Shown here piece by piece: positions 27,252 through 35,918 of a DNA stretch of 50,893 nt. Under the pieces are notes generated by a model. It saw nothing but the letters and a program-made list of their open reading frames with translations. It was not told the DNA's origin and did no database searches. The stretch lies in NCBI RefSeq assembly GCF_025210605.1, contig NZ_JAOARI010000030.1, forward strand, positions 1 to 50,893, read 5' to 3'. This DNA is from Halodesulfovibrio sp. Lineage in GTDB: Bacteria; Desulfobacterota; Desulfovibrionia; Desulfovibrionales; Desulfovibrionaceae. The stretch's first letter is position 1; every line of letters starts with the position of its first letter. Made by a program: the position numbers and the translations under genes.

Positions 27252-28424
27252 ATGAAACTTTCTTTCAAAGATAAAAATCTCTTCTTGCTCTTTGGCATCA
27301 CCCTTTTCGTTGTCATGGGTGTTTCAAGCATCCTTCCTGTTCTGCCAAGCGCTGGACGTTCTTTACACATCCCAATGTCAGAAATCGGCTTACTCCTCAC
27401 AAGCTTTACTTTTCCGGGAATTTTTCTCACGCCTCTTGCAGGTATCCTTGCTGATAGATACGGCAGAAAGGCTGTCCTTATCCCGGCACTCGTACTTTTT
27501 GGACTTGCAGGATTCTCGTGTTCGCTCACAACAAATTACCAAACCATTCTTTTTTTACGTGTGCTGCAAGGCATCGGCGCAGCGCCAATCAGCCTTTTAT
27601 ACACCACCATCACAGGCGATCTGTACACGGGCAGAGAACGCCTTAAAATAATGGGCTACAACGCAACTGTTTTAAGCCTCGGCACAGCGCTTTTTCCTTT
27701 CATCGGCGGTGTCCTTGGTGAACTGGGCTGGCAGTATCCATTTATGTTGCCTATTCTGGCTCTGCCGCTTGCCCTACTCTGCGCTTTGCACCTTGACCTG
27801 CCGAACCCGAAATCCACTGAAACAATTTCTGGCTACTTCAAAAAAACTGCGCACATCATTTCATCACGAAAAGCACTTGTCCTTTTCGGAATGACACTCT
27901 GCACGTTCGCTATTTTGTACGGTCCAATTATCACATATGTGCCAATTCTTGCTGATAATGCGTTCAATGCCAGCCCATCCCGTATTGGTCTTTTGTTTGG
28001 CGTTTCTTCATTGTTCACTGGAGTTGCAGCTTCGCAACTTGGGCGCTTACGCCGTTTTGTATCTGTCCGGACAATGCTATGCTTTGCTGCCGTATTCTTT
28101 TTTGCAGCTATGGCAACCATGCCTTTGCCAAAAAGTTTTTGGATGCTTGCCATACCAATCAGCTTCTTCGGCATGGGGCAAGGACTTTCATTCCCTAATT
28201 TAGCTGCAAAATTAACTGGAATTGCCTCTATGGAAAAACGCGGGGCAGTGATGGCTGTTAACGGCAGCGTGCTACGTATTGCCCAGACAATCAGTCCTCC
28301 GCTCTTTTCAATCCCGTTCGTTTTCAGCGGCGTTTCCGCCGTTTTTTACACTGCGACACTCATAGGCGTTGGCATGTTCTTTCTAGCACTGAACTGTCCA
28401 CCCGACGAACAGACAGAAAATTAA
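27252..28424 (+). CDS. MFS transporter
   Basis: This 390-residue inner-membrane protein has twelve predicted transmembrane helices of the major facilitator superfamily. The motif between helices 2 and 3, GILADRYGRKAVLI, is the typical MFS motif A. Overall it looks like drug-efflux (DHA1) members, but the substrate cannot be read from the sequence. It is a single gene ending in a bidirectional terminator, convergent with the DJ-1/PfpI gene. Confidence 0.88.
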   Translation: MKLSFKDKNLFLLFGITLFVVMGVSSILPVLPSAGRSLHIPMSEIGLLLTSFTFPGIFLTPLAGILADRYGRKAVLIPALVLFGLAGFSCSLTTNYQTILFLRVLQGIGAAPISLLYTTITGDLYTGRERLKIMGYNATVLSLGTALFPFIGGVLGELGWQYPFMLPILALPLALLCALHLDLPNPKSTETISGYFKKTAHIISSRKALVLFGMTLCTFAILYGPIITYVPILADNAFNASPSRIGLLFGVSSLFTGVAASQLGRLRRFVSVRTMLCFAAVFFFAAMATMPLPKSFWMLAIPISFFGMGQGLSFPNLAAKLTGIASMEKRGAVMAVNGSVLRIAQTISPPLFSIPFVFSGVSAVFYTATLIGVGMFFLALNCPPDEQTEN

Positions 28425-28427
28425 AAG

Positions 28428-28469
28428 AAAAAATCCTCTGTAAGCAAGTAACTTACAGAGGATTTTTTT
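28428..28469. terminator. Bidirectional terminator, MFS gene / PfpI gene
   Basis: AATCCTCTGTAAG and CTTACAGAGGATT form a 13-bp stem around CAAGTAA, with A runs before and T runs after. It lies between convergent genes. Confidence 0.9.
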
Positions 28470-28478
28470 CTTTTATGC

Positions 28479-29009
28479 CTATTGCTGACTGCTAGCATGC
28501 TGGATAATAGCTCTACAAAAGGCTGGAAGATCATCGGGCGCTCGGCTGCTTACCATATTACGGTCGACAACAACTGATTCATTCACCCATTTTGCACCGG
28601 CATTTTCCAAGTCATCAATAATTCCACGCGTAGAGGTACAAGTATAGCCTTTAACGATTCCCGCAGAAATAGGTATCCAGCCTGCATGACAAATAAATGC
28701 AAGTGTTTTGCCTTGCTCATGCATTTTACGGGTAATTTTTTTTACATCCATATCACGGCGTAATTTATCAGGCGCAAACCCACCGGCAAGAACCAAAATA
28801 TCAAAATTGTCCGGATTAACATCCGAAAGCAGAACATCTGCCTTCACCGGATATCCATGATATCCTTTGTACGTAGCATTTGTATCCAGACCGGCAAGAA
28901 CCACAGCCGCGCCCTCTTCAATCAAGCGAAGTTTAGGGTACATGAGCTCAAGATCTTCAAAAAGATCTCCTACGAACATCAGTACTTTTTTTCCATCCAA
29001 TAAACCCAT
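28479..29009 (-). CDS. DJ-1/PfpI family protein
   Basis: This 176-residue cytoplasmic protein belongs to the DJ-1/PfpI superfamily, whose members act as proteases, deglycases or glyoxalase-like stress proteins. The nucleophile elbow is AFICHAGW with C107 and the following H108; the conserved acidic residue is E18 (in GDLFEDLE). The LAGGFAPDKLRRD segment is typical of the PfpI/YhbO type. It is monocistronic and convergent with the MFS gene. The exact activity cannot be told from the sequence. Confidence 0.9.
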   Translation of the reverse strand: MGLLDGKKVLMFVGDLFEDLELMYPKLRLIEEGAAVVLAGLDTNATYKGYHGYPVKADVLLSDVNPDNFDILVLAGGFAPDKLRRDMDVKKITRKMHEQGKTLAFICHAGWIPISAGIVKGYTCTSTRGIIDDLENAGAKWVNESVVVDRNMVSSRAPDDLPAFCRAIIQHASSQQ

Positions 29010-29078
29010 AACGTGCCTCCTGCTTTGCTATCTACTTTACCATGCAGGAGTAATTATTCTGTTATTAACCTGTGCAAC

Positions 29079-29110
29079 AAAAAAAACGCACAGGGCGTTT
29101 GCCCTGTGCG
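29079..29110 (-). terminator. Intrinsic terminator of the glp operon
   Basis: CGCACAGGGC and GCCCTGTGCG form a perfect 10-bp stem around a 4-base loop. On the minus strand it is followed by eight T. It lies 28 bases after glpK. Confidence 0.92.
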
Positions 29111-29137
29111 CTTATAATTACATGTGGTGAATAAGGA

Positions 29138-30649
29138 TTATTCAACCCAGTCGAAAGTACGCGTAATAGCTTTCTTCCAACCAGCATATCCTTTTTCACG
29201 TTCGTCTTTGCTAAGCTGCGGATCCCATGTTTTGTCGATTGCCCAGTTTGCACGCAGGTCTTCAATGCTAGTCCAGTAACCGACAGCAAGACCAGCTGCG
29301 TATGCAGCGCCAAGACAAGTGGTTTCTGTAACCTGAGGACGAACAACAGGTACGCACAGAGAATCAGACTGGAACTGCATGAGCAGTTCGTTCATTACCA
29401 TACCACCATCAACTTTCAGAGTGCTAAGAGCAACACCGGAGTCTTTGTTCATAGCTTCGATAACGTCACGGGTCTGGTATGCAACAGCTTCGAGACAAGC
29501 ACGTGCAATGTGACCTTTGTTAGCGAAACGAGTAAGACCTGCGATTACGCCGCGAGCGTCGGAACGCCAGTACGGAGCAAACAAGCCCTGGAAGGCAGGA
29601 ACAACGTAAACGTCGCCGTTATCTTCCACAGACTTAGCAAGTTCTTCAACTTCAGGTGCAGCGCTGATGAGGTTAAGGTTATCACGCAGCCACTGGATAA
29701 GAGCACCAGCGATAGCAATAGAACCTTCCAGACAATATACAGTTTCTTCGTTACCGAATTTGTAACCAACGGTAGTAAGAAGACCCTGTTTAGACTGGAT
29801 AGGCTTGGTACCGGTATTAAGAAGCATAAAGCAACCAGTACCGTAAGTGTTTTTAGCTTCACCAGTGTCAAAGCAAGCCTGCCCTACAAGTGCAGCCTGC
29901 TGGTCACCAAGTGCGCCACAAACTGGTACGCGTGCACCAAGAGGACCATTCTCTTCAGTAGTACCCCAAGTATCATTATCAGAAGAAGATACGATGCGTG
30001 GGAGACCTTCTGCAGGGACATCCATGATATCAAGGATTTCTTTATCCCATTCGAGAGTTTCAAGATCCATAAGCATGGTGCGGGAAGCGTTGGATACGTC
30101 TGTTACATGTGCGCCGCCTTGTGCGCCGCCAGTAAGGTTCCAGATAATCCAAGTTTCCATGGTACCGATAAGAGCGTCACCATTACGAGCAGCAGCTCTA
30201 ACGCCAGGTACATTATCCATGATCCATTTCATTTTAGGACCGGAGAAGTAGGTAGCAATAGGAAGCCCAGTTTTTTCGCGGAAGCGATCCTGTCCACCTT
30301 CAGCCATCAACTCCTTACAAATCTGGTCAGTACGTGTGCACTGCCAAACAATAGCATTATAGTAAGGTTTACCTGTAGCTTTGTCCCAGATAACAGTAGT
30401 TTCACGCTGGTTGGTAATACCGATGGCAGCGATGTCGGAACCTTTCAATCCAGACTTCTGCAAAGCACCTTTAATTACTTCCTGAGTATTCTCCCAAATT
30501 TCCATTGGGTTATGCTCTACCCAGCCCGGCTTAGGGAAAATCTGCTCATGCTCTTTTTGATCCATGCCGACAATGCGACCTTTTTTGTCAAAAATAATGA
30601 AACGTGAGCTTGTAGTTCCCTGGTCAACAGCGCCAATGTACTTAGCCAT
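29138..30649 (-). CDS. glpK: Glycerol kinase
   Basis: GlpK phosphorylates glycerol to sn-glycerol 3-phosphate in the cytoplasm with ATP. At 503 residues it is almost the same length as the E. coli enzyme. It is a FGGY-family kinase: [14 protein letters not shown] at the N-terminus, [19 protein letters not shown], the [13 protein letters not shown] motif and the [16 protein letters not shown] region near the C-terminus. It is the last gene of glpA-glpB-glpK, with 61 bases between it and glpB, and a strong terminator follows. Confidence 0.97.
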   Translation of the reverse strand: MAKYIGAVDQGTTSSRFIIFDKKGRIVGMDQKEHEQIFPKPGWVEHNPMEIWENTQEVIKGALQKSGLKGSDIAAIGITNQRETTVIWDKATGKPYYNAIVWQCTRTDQICKELMAEGGQDRFREKTGLPIATYFSGPKMKWIMDNVPGVRAAARNGDALIGTMETWIIWNLTGGAQGGAHVTDVSNASRTMLMDLETLEWDKEILDIMDVPAEGLPRIVSSSDNDTWGTTEENGPLGARVPVCGALGDQQAALVGQACFDTGEAKNTYGTGCFMLLNTGTKPIQSKQGLLTTVGYKFGNEETVYCLEGSIAIAGALIQWLRDNLNLISAAPEVEELAKSVEDNGDVYVVPAFQGLFAPYWRSDARGVIAGLTRFANKGHIARACLEAVAYQTRDVIEAMNKDSGVALSTLKVDGGMVMNELLMQFQSDSLCVPVVRPQVTETTCLGAAYAAGLAVGYWTSIEDLRANWAIDKTWDPQLSKDEREKGYAGWKKAITRTFDWVE

Positions 30650-30710
30650 AGTGATCCTCCACTTTTAAGGTAAGGCTAACAATAAAACTGAATGAAACTA
30701 AACAGTAATG

Positions 30711-31994
30711 TTACTGCTGGGCAACAAATGCTTCAACAGCACGGAGTGAACTAGCAACCGCAATGCCAGTTCCACATTTCATTCGCATCCAATCCTGATG
30801 AGCTAACAGAGAGCCGACAGCGTATACACGCTCATGTACAACTTTTCCATTTTCATCGACTGGGCGGAATGAAGAATCGACCTCTACACCTGCGGAACTT
30901 ACTTTGTGTCCACGCGGGTCGAGTAGATCGGTACGGTGCCACTCTTCACGGTCAGCAGGCTGCTGTACTGGCAGATCCATCACAGTCTCCACAATGTGAT
31001 GTCTGTTAGCAAACAGTCCGCCCCCGAGGAAACGTCCGGTAGCAAGCACAACGCCAGTGGCAATCACTTTTTCCGTTGGAGCCTGCACACCGAGAGTCAC
31101 TTCATAGCGACCATCTTCGAGTGGGGTTACAGAAAATACCCTATGTTGTAGCTTTAAATCAACACCTAAGGTACTAATTCTTCCTTCAAAAAGGCTTTTT
31201 AAACGCATACCCGGCACGGAAGCCGGTAAAGTCGGGAGTTCGAAGACTTTTACGCCAAGCTCTTTTTCCATCTCTTCAAGGATTTCACCAGGGGTGTAAA
31301 TACCAAGAATAGCTGGTACGCCTACAGCTTCCACACCAGAAAGATGCGGTTTAATAAGGTCGTACAAGCTTTCACGAACTTCTTTGATTTCCATAGACTG
31401 TGCCATGGTGCCTGTCAAAATAGGCTTCATAGCAGAAGGGTCTGGGAATTCAAGGCGCATTGTTTTAAGGTTAGACCACTTGTCACCAAGAGTAGTCGCA
31501 ACCTGTTTTGCGCTAAATTCACGAAGTCCTTCAAAATCGATCAGCAACGCAGGTGTGTTGTTTTTAAACGCCTCCACACCTGCCCACATGGTAGCTGGAA
31601 CAGCCCATGTAGTTTTTTCTGTACCGATAGGGGTAACTACTTTGCTGTTTGCATCTTTCACCATACGGTATTCAAGACCGAACTCGGAAAGGAAATCAAA
31701 CAGTTCACCATATGCTTTTTCAACATCTTCACGAGACACATGCGCGTAAGGATGATTAGGCATATCAGCAGCAACAGCTGCCATAGCTTCCCAAGGGTTA
31801 TCCCACAGTTTTTTTTCTGCTACAGGATGAACACCCATTACATCAAACAAGCCGCTGGAGAATACGATTTCGCCGGTACTGCCTGCCTGACAAACAGACA
31901 CACCGCGCTTTGCCGCATACACAGCAGCGGACATACCGGCAATGCCGGTACCTACTACAAAAAGATCACGTTCAGTGACTGGCAAGTTGCTCAT
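30711..31994 (-). CDS. glpB: Anaerobic glycerol-3-phosphate dehydrogenase subunit B
   Basis: GlpB is the second flavoprotein subunit of the anaerobic glycerol-3-phosphate dehydrogenase, which oxidises glycerol 3-phosphate to dihydroxyacetone phosphate. The 427-residue protein starts with a dinucleotide-binding motif (VVGTGIAGMSAAVYAAKRG) and ends with KCGTGIAVASSLRAVEAF, a match to GlpB of E. coli type (419 residues). It starts 8 bases after glpA. The third subunit, GlpC, which carries Fe-S clusters and binds the membrane, is not encoded in this cluster. Confidence 0.94.
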   Translation of the reverse strand: MSNLPVTERDLFVVGTGIAGMSAAVYAAKRGVSVCQAGSTGEIVFSSGLFDVMGVHPVAEKKLWDNPWEAMAAVAADMPNHPYAHVSREDVEKAYGELFDFLSEFGLEYRMVKDANSKVVTPIGTEKTTWAVPATMWAGVEAFKNNTPALLIDFEGLREFSAKQVATTLGDKWSNLKTMRLEFPDPSAMKPILTGTMAQSMEIKEVRESLYDLIKPHLSGVEAVGVPAILGIYTPGEILEEMEKELGVKVFELPTLPASVPGMRLKSLFEGRISTLGVDLKLQHRVFSVTPLEDGRYEVTLGVQAPTEKVIATGVVLATGRFLGGGLFANRHHIVETVMDLPVQQPADREEWHRTDLLDPRGHKVSSAGVEVDSSFRPVDENGKVVHERVYAVGSLLAHQDWMRMKCGTGIAVASSLRAVEAFVAQQ

Positions 31995-32002
31995 ATCACC
32001 CT

Positions 32003-33547
32003 CTAATCCATTTCCAGATTAAGAAGACCGAAGTACAGTGCTTCTTTAAGTTCTGCCTGATTGAACTGAGCATCCCAAAGGATAGGACGCTGTCCCTTCC
32101 AACGCTTAGAAAGGAAATCGCGCATGCTGTCTACGCCTGCGTCGCCTTCGAAAAGACCACGGTCGTACATGTGAGCAGCAATACGCGCACCGCAGAATGC
32201 ACCCTGACAAGAGCCTTTACCTACACGGCTACGCAGACCAACCGCCTGAATACGCGGTTTTTCATCTGGACCGAAGGAATCAAGGATAGCGTCAACAGCA
32301 CTCTTAGGTACAATTTCGCATTCGCAAAGAAGGTAGTCATCAGACTGATGGCGACGCATCCACTCACGTTTAGTAAGGATGGAAGGTTCTGCCCATTCGG
32401 TCTGTACATAATCAGGAAGGACACTACCACCAGTAAGACAAGGAGCATCAACCTTAAGTCGGTTACAAACAAGGTCAGCACATCGTTCTGCCATAAGGCG
32501 GTATGTTGTAAGTTTACCACCTGTAATGGTGATAAAGTTCTCAAGGTTTTCTTCTTCGTGATTAATAAGTGCGTAGCCACGGCTAGCAGCACGGTCACTT
32601 GAAGATTCACCAAGCTGCACAAGCGGGCGAACACCGGCATATGCACGAACGTAACGGCAGGTATCCAAAGCAGGTACCATCTGGGCGCCCTGATCGATGT
32701 TGCGGTTGATCTCTTCGATGGACGGAGCCACGTTATCAAGATCTTCAACACGAACAGAAGTGGTACCTAATACGGAAACTGTACCGCCAGGAACGAGAAT
32801 ATCGCCATCTCCCGGAGGACGCAGTCGGTTAATAACACGATGGTTCAGTCGAGAAAGGGTTACGAGCAAGCTACCTTTCGCATATGTCATGCGAATAGTG
32901 GCACCTGCCATTTCTGCGACATGTGAAGCCCATGCACCGGTTGCGTTTACATACTGTTCAGCTTCGATGACAGATTCTTCACCGGTACGTGTATTAATCA
33001 CGCGGGCGCCGGTAATTTTTCCACCTTCTTTGTTAAAGCCAAGCAGTTTTACATAACGCTTGTACACACCCCCGTGTGCTTCAGCGTCTGCAACGTTTTC
33101 CAGTGAAAGCTTAAACGGATCGATAGATGCGTCTTCTACTTCATAGGCTGCAATAACATCAGGGTTAAGGTTTGGCTCAAGTTCCAATGCTTCTTCAGGG
33201 CTAATTTCCCTGCATGGTACTCCAGCATTTTCACAGTTAATAGGGAACTGTTTGACATAATCTTCATCATCACCTTTCACTGCGACAAACAAGCCGCCTG
33301 TATTTTCAACGCAGTGAGGGGCAAATTCTTTGATGATGTCCCCTTCAACCTTACACTCATTTGCAGAATGCGGGTCAGTGGCTACATAACGGGCACCACT
33401 GTGAAGCAAACCGTGGTTGCCGCCGGATGCACCAGCATTGACATCACGCTGCTCAATAAGCATGCATTCTACGCCCCTAAGGGCTAAGTCACGGAATATA
33501 CCGGTGCCGGTTGCGCCTGCACCGATAATAAGTACTTGAGTCTGCAA
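32003..33547 (-). CDS. glpA: Anaerobic glycerol-3-phosphate dehydrogenase subunit A
   Basis: GlpA is the catalytic FAD subunit. The 514-residue protein has the FAD-binding IIGAGATGTGIFRDLALRG at 6-24 and the DAO fold, followed by a C-terminal BFD-like [2Fe-2S] domain with CEC (in LLCECEIV) and CQGAFC. Translation appears to start at TTG 33547: GGAGG lies 5 bases upstream, and the ATG-less start matches the motif position. It is the first gene of the operon, divergent from the fakAB-like gene. Confidence 0.94.
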   Translation of the reverse strand: MQTQVLIIGAGATGTGIFRDLALRGVECMLIEQRDVNAGASGGNHGLLHSGARYVATDPHSANECKVEGDIIKEFAPHCVENTGGLFVAVKGDDEDYVKQFPINCENAGVPCREISPEEALELEPNLNPDVIAAYEVEDASIDPFKLSLENVADAEAHGGVYKRYVKLLGFNKEGGKITGARVINTRTGEESVIEAEQYVNATGAWASHVAEMAGATIRMTYAKGSLLVTLSRLNHRVINRLRPPGDGDILVPGGTVSVLGTTSVRVEDLDNVAPSIEEINRNIDQGAQMVPALDTCRYVRAYAGVRPLVQLGESSSDRAASRGYALINHEEENLENFITITGGKLTTYRLMAERCADLVCNRLKVDAPCLTGGSVLPDYVQTEWAEPSILTKREWMRRHQSDDYLLCECEIVPKSAVDAILDSFGPDEKPRIQAVGLRSRVGKGSCQGAFCGARIAAHMYDRGLFEGDAGVDSMRDFLSKRWKGQRPILWDAQFNQAELKEALYFGLLNLEMD

Positions 33548-33949
33548 AAAAACCTCCAGACATCATGTAACACTAAACATTTAACACAAATAAACAAATT
33601 CCAGTGCAAGGAGTCATACCCCCTGCTAACCAGCGGCACAAATTTTAGTATCTACCGCGCAGTCTTACATTTGTACTGGTCAACTAATGACATAAAACAG
33701 CCGAAAAAAATCGCAGCCTGATATCCAGCCTGCAAAACTACAAAAAAGACACTCCTCGACCAGTACCGTCCATATGTATGCAATTGAACCTATAATGTCC
33801 AGCCGTGACTTTTCAGATATTGAGGGAATCCACAACTATAAAAACTTTTTTTCTTGGATCGCAAACACTGTTCACCTTGCCTTAATAAACTTTCTCAATT
33901 ATAGGAGTGTGGCTATTGCGCTTTTTACAGGCCGCTTAAGGAGATTAGC
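33548..33949. other. Divergent intergenic region, glp operon / FakAB-like gene
   Basis: These 402 bases should hold the glp promoter on the minus strand and the promoter of the DAK2-DegV gene on the plus strand. I could not identify a regulator site with confidence. AAGGAG lies just before the TTG start at 33950. No further gene is seen. Confidence 0.5.
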
Positions 33950-35758
33950 TTGAAGTCATCATCTACACGAATTCAATATCTAGACGGTATTCGCTTCAAA
34001 CGAGTTGTTAACGCTGCTGCGAAACGTCTCATTGAAAAACATGGTCATCTTAATGATATTAATGTGTTTCCTGTTCCAGACGGAGACACAGGCAGCAACA
34101 TGGCAGGAACAATGGATAACGTTGTTAAAAAATCTGCCGACACCCTTGACCAGTCTATTGGCAAAATGAGTGAAGTAATTGCAGAAAGTGCTTTACTCGG
34201 TGCCCGTGGCAACTCCGGTGTTATTCTTGCTCAATTCTTTTGCGGTTTTTCTGAAGGCGTGAAAGGACTTCAGCGCGTTACTCTTAAAGATTTTTCTGAT
34301 GCTGCCTCCAATGCATCAAAGCGTGCTCTCGAAGCTATTTCCGAACCTAAAGAAGGTACTATCCTTACTGTTATTCGTGACTGGTCGGATCATCTCTCCG
34401 CCAACCACCAAAATTACAACAACTTCCATGATCTTTTGTATGACTCACTTGAGCATGCAAAAGAATCCGTTCTCGCCACTAAAGAAAAACTTGCTTCTTT
34501 AAAAGCTGCGGACGTTGTTGATGCCGGAGCGTTGGGCTTTGTATACCTGCTTGAAGGCATTGTTGAATTTACAGAACGCGGAAGCCTTAACAGACAAGAA
34601 GAGCAAAGTATCATTCCTGAACCGTCCGCGGGCGTACATGACCGTGTAGCTGTTGATAGCCTTACCTACTCCTTCTGCACAGAATGTATGATTTCCGGTG
34701 AAGGCATTGACAGAGATGCACTGCGTAAAGAAGTCGGTGAACTTGGCGACTCTCTTGTCGTTGCAGGCACATCTTCAAAAGTTCGTGTGCATGTACATAC
34801 AAACGAGCCTGAAACCGTTTTCCAAATTGCAGCGGAATACGGCGAAGTATCTCACCATAAAAAAGAAGATATGCTGGAACAGCACAGAAACCTTCTCACG
34901 GTGAAAGAACAGCGCACAGGCATTCTTACAGACTCAACTTGTGACCTTCCTGATGAGTTAATCAAGAAATATGACATCCACGTAGCACCGTTAAAACTGT
35001 ACATGGACGGTAACGAACTGCTGGATAAAGTAGATATTTCTACTGAAGAATTTAATAAAAAGCTTGCTGATTCTAAATCAGTACAAACCTCCCAGCCTTC
35101 TCCAGGGCATTACAAAGCACTCTACGAAAAACTTAACGCAGATTACGAAGAAGTACTGGCAATGCACGTTATGGCAATCCATAGCGGAACCTTCCAGTCT
35201 TCTAAAAACATGGGTGCTTCTATTCTTGATGATCCGCATGCTATCGACACCTACACAGTAACAGGCGGTCTCGGTCTTGTTACTCTTGAAGCGGCAAAAC
35301 TTGCCCAGCAAGGCAAAGGTGCCAAAGAGATTGCAGAGAAAGTTGAAGAGATGCGTAAAAATGTTTTTGTACTGGTTGCAATGGATACTGTGGACTTCGC
35401 AGTAAGAGGCGGTCGTCTGAACAAAAACATTGGTACCATTGCTAAGCTCTTCAACATTAAGCCTGTCCTTGAGTTTGCAACCCGCAACGAAGGCTTGTGT
35501 GGTATTGTCGCAAAATGCTTCGGCGTTCGTCATTCAGAAGCACGTCTCATTAAGCTTCTCAAAAAACGTGTTCAAGGCAAAACCAACCTGCGTTTTGCAA
35601 TTACACATGTTGAAGCACCTGAAAAGGCAAAGCGCCTTACAGACATGATTAAAAAAGAATTTCATTCCGATATTGAATTTGAACTGCAAGCAGCTCCCGT
35701 ACTTGGCTGCTACAGTGGACCTGGGGCATGTGCTGTTTCAGTTCTTTGTGATTCATAA
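33950..35758 (+). CDS. DAK2-DegV fusion protein (FakA-FakB-like fatty acid kinase)
   Basis: The 602-residue protein joins two halves of the bacterial fatty acid kinase in one chain. The N-terminal DAK2 domain (about 10-205) has the nucleotide/Mg site NVFPVPDGDTGSNM. A middle part (about 230-310, with SFCTECMISGEG and the VRVHVHTNEPETVF segment) is like the region after DAK2 in FakA/YloV. From about 322 follows a DegV (FakB) domain with GILTDSTCDLPDELI, the lipid-site TSQPSPG and a VDFAVRGGRL motif. In FakA/FakB systems the kinase phosphorylates a fatty acid bound to separate FakB. Here activity on fatty acids is inferred. The start is TTG, with AAGGAG well placed upstream. It is a single gene. 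Confidence 0.9.
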   Translation: MKSSSTRIQYLDGIRFKRVVNAAAKRLIEKHGHLNDINVFPVPDGDTGSNMAGTMDNVVKKSADTLDQSIGKMSEVIAESALLGARGNSGVILAQFFCGFSEGVKGLQRVTLKDFSDAASNASKRALEAISEPKEGTILTVIRDWSDHLSANHQNYNNFHDLLYDSLEHAKESVLATKEKLASLKAADVVDAGALGFVYLLEGIVEFTERGSLNRQEEQSIIPEPSAGVHDRVAVDSLTYSFCTECMISGEGIDRDALRKEVGELGDSLVVAGTSSKVRVHVHTNEPETVFQIAAEYGEVSHHKKEDMLEQHRNLLTVKEQRTGILTDSTCDLPDELIKKYDIHVAPLKLYMDGNELLDKVDISTEEFNKKLADSKSVQTSQPSPGHYKALYEKLNADYEEVLAMHVMAIHSGTFQSSKNMGASILDDPHAIDTYTVTGGLGLVTLEAAKLAQQGKGAKEIAEKVEEMRKNVFVLVAMDTVDFAVRGGRLNKNIGTIAKLFNIKPVLEFATRNEGLCGIVAKCFGVRHSEARLIKLLKKRVQGKTNLRFAITHVEAPEKAKRLTDMIKKEFHSDIEFELQAAPVLGCYSGPGACAVSVLCDS

Positions 35759-35776
35759 TAGCCGAGATTATACACA

Positions 35777-35818
35777 CGTAAAAAAAGCCGCTCATGGATA
35801 TGAGCGGCTTTTTTTACG
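35777..35818. terminator. Bidirectional terminator after the DAK2-DegV gene
   Basis: AAAAAAGCCGCTCAT and ATGAGCGGCTTTTTT form a long perfect stem, A-rich before and T-rich after. It lies 20 bases after the plus-strand stop. Confidence 0.92.
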
Positions 35819-35843
35819 TCTATTTTCTTTCTAATGTAGGTTC

Positions 35844-35899
35844 AAAAACTGCCCCGTCTTTTACATTAGTACAAATAAACGTTTTAAGACGAGGCAGTT
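35844..35899 (-). terminator. Terminator of the RND efflux operon
   Basis: On the minus strand AACTGCCTCGTCTT pairs with AAGACGGGGCAGTT (one mismatch) across a loop of about 25 bases, followed by TTTTG. It lies 20 bases after the RND permease stop. The large loop makes it less certain than its neighbour. Confidence 0.6.
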
Positions 35900-35918
35900 A
35901 GATGTTCATAAACCCGAA

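Noticed and set aside
29510..30607. 365-codon plus-strand frame opposite glpK
   Set aside because: Shadow frame; glpK on the minus strand is full length with all family motifs.
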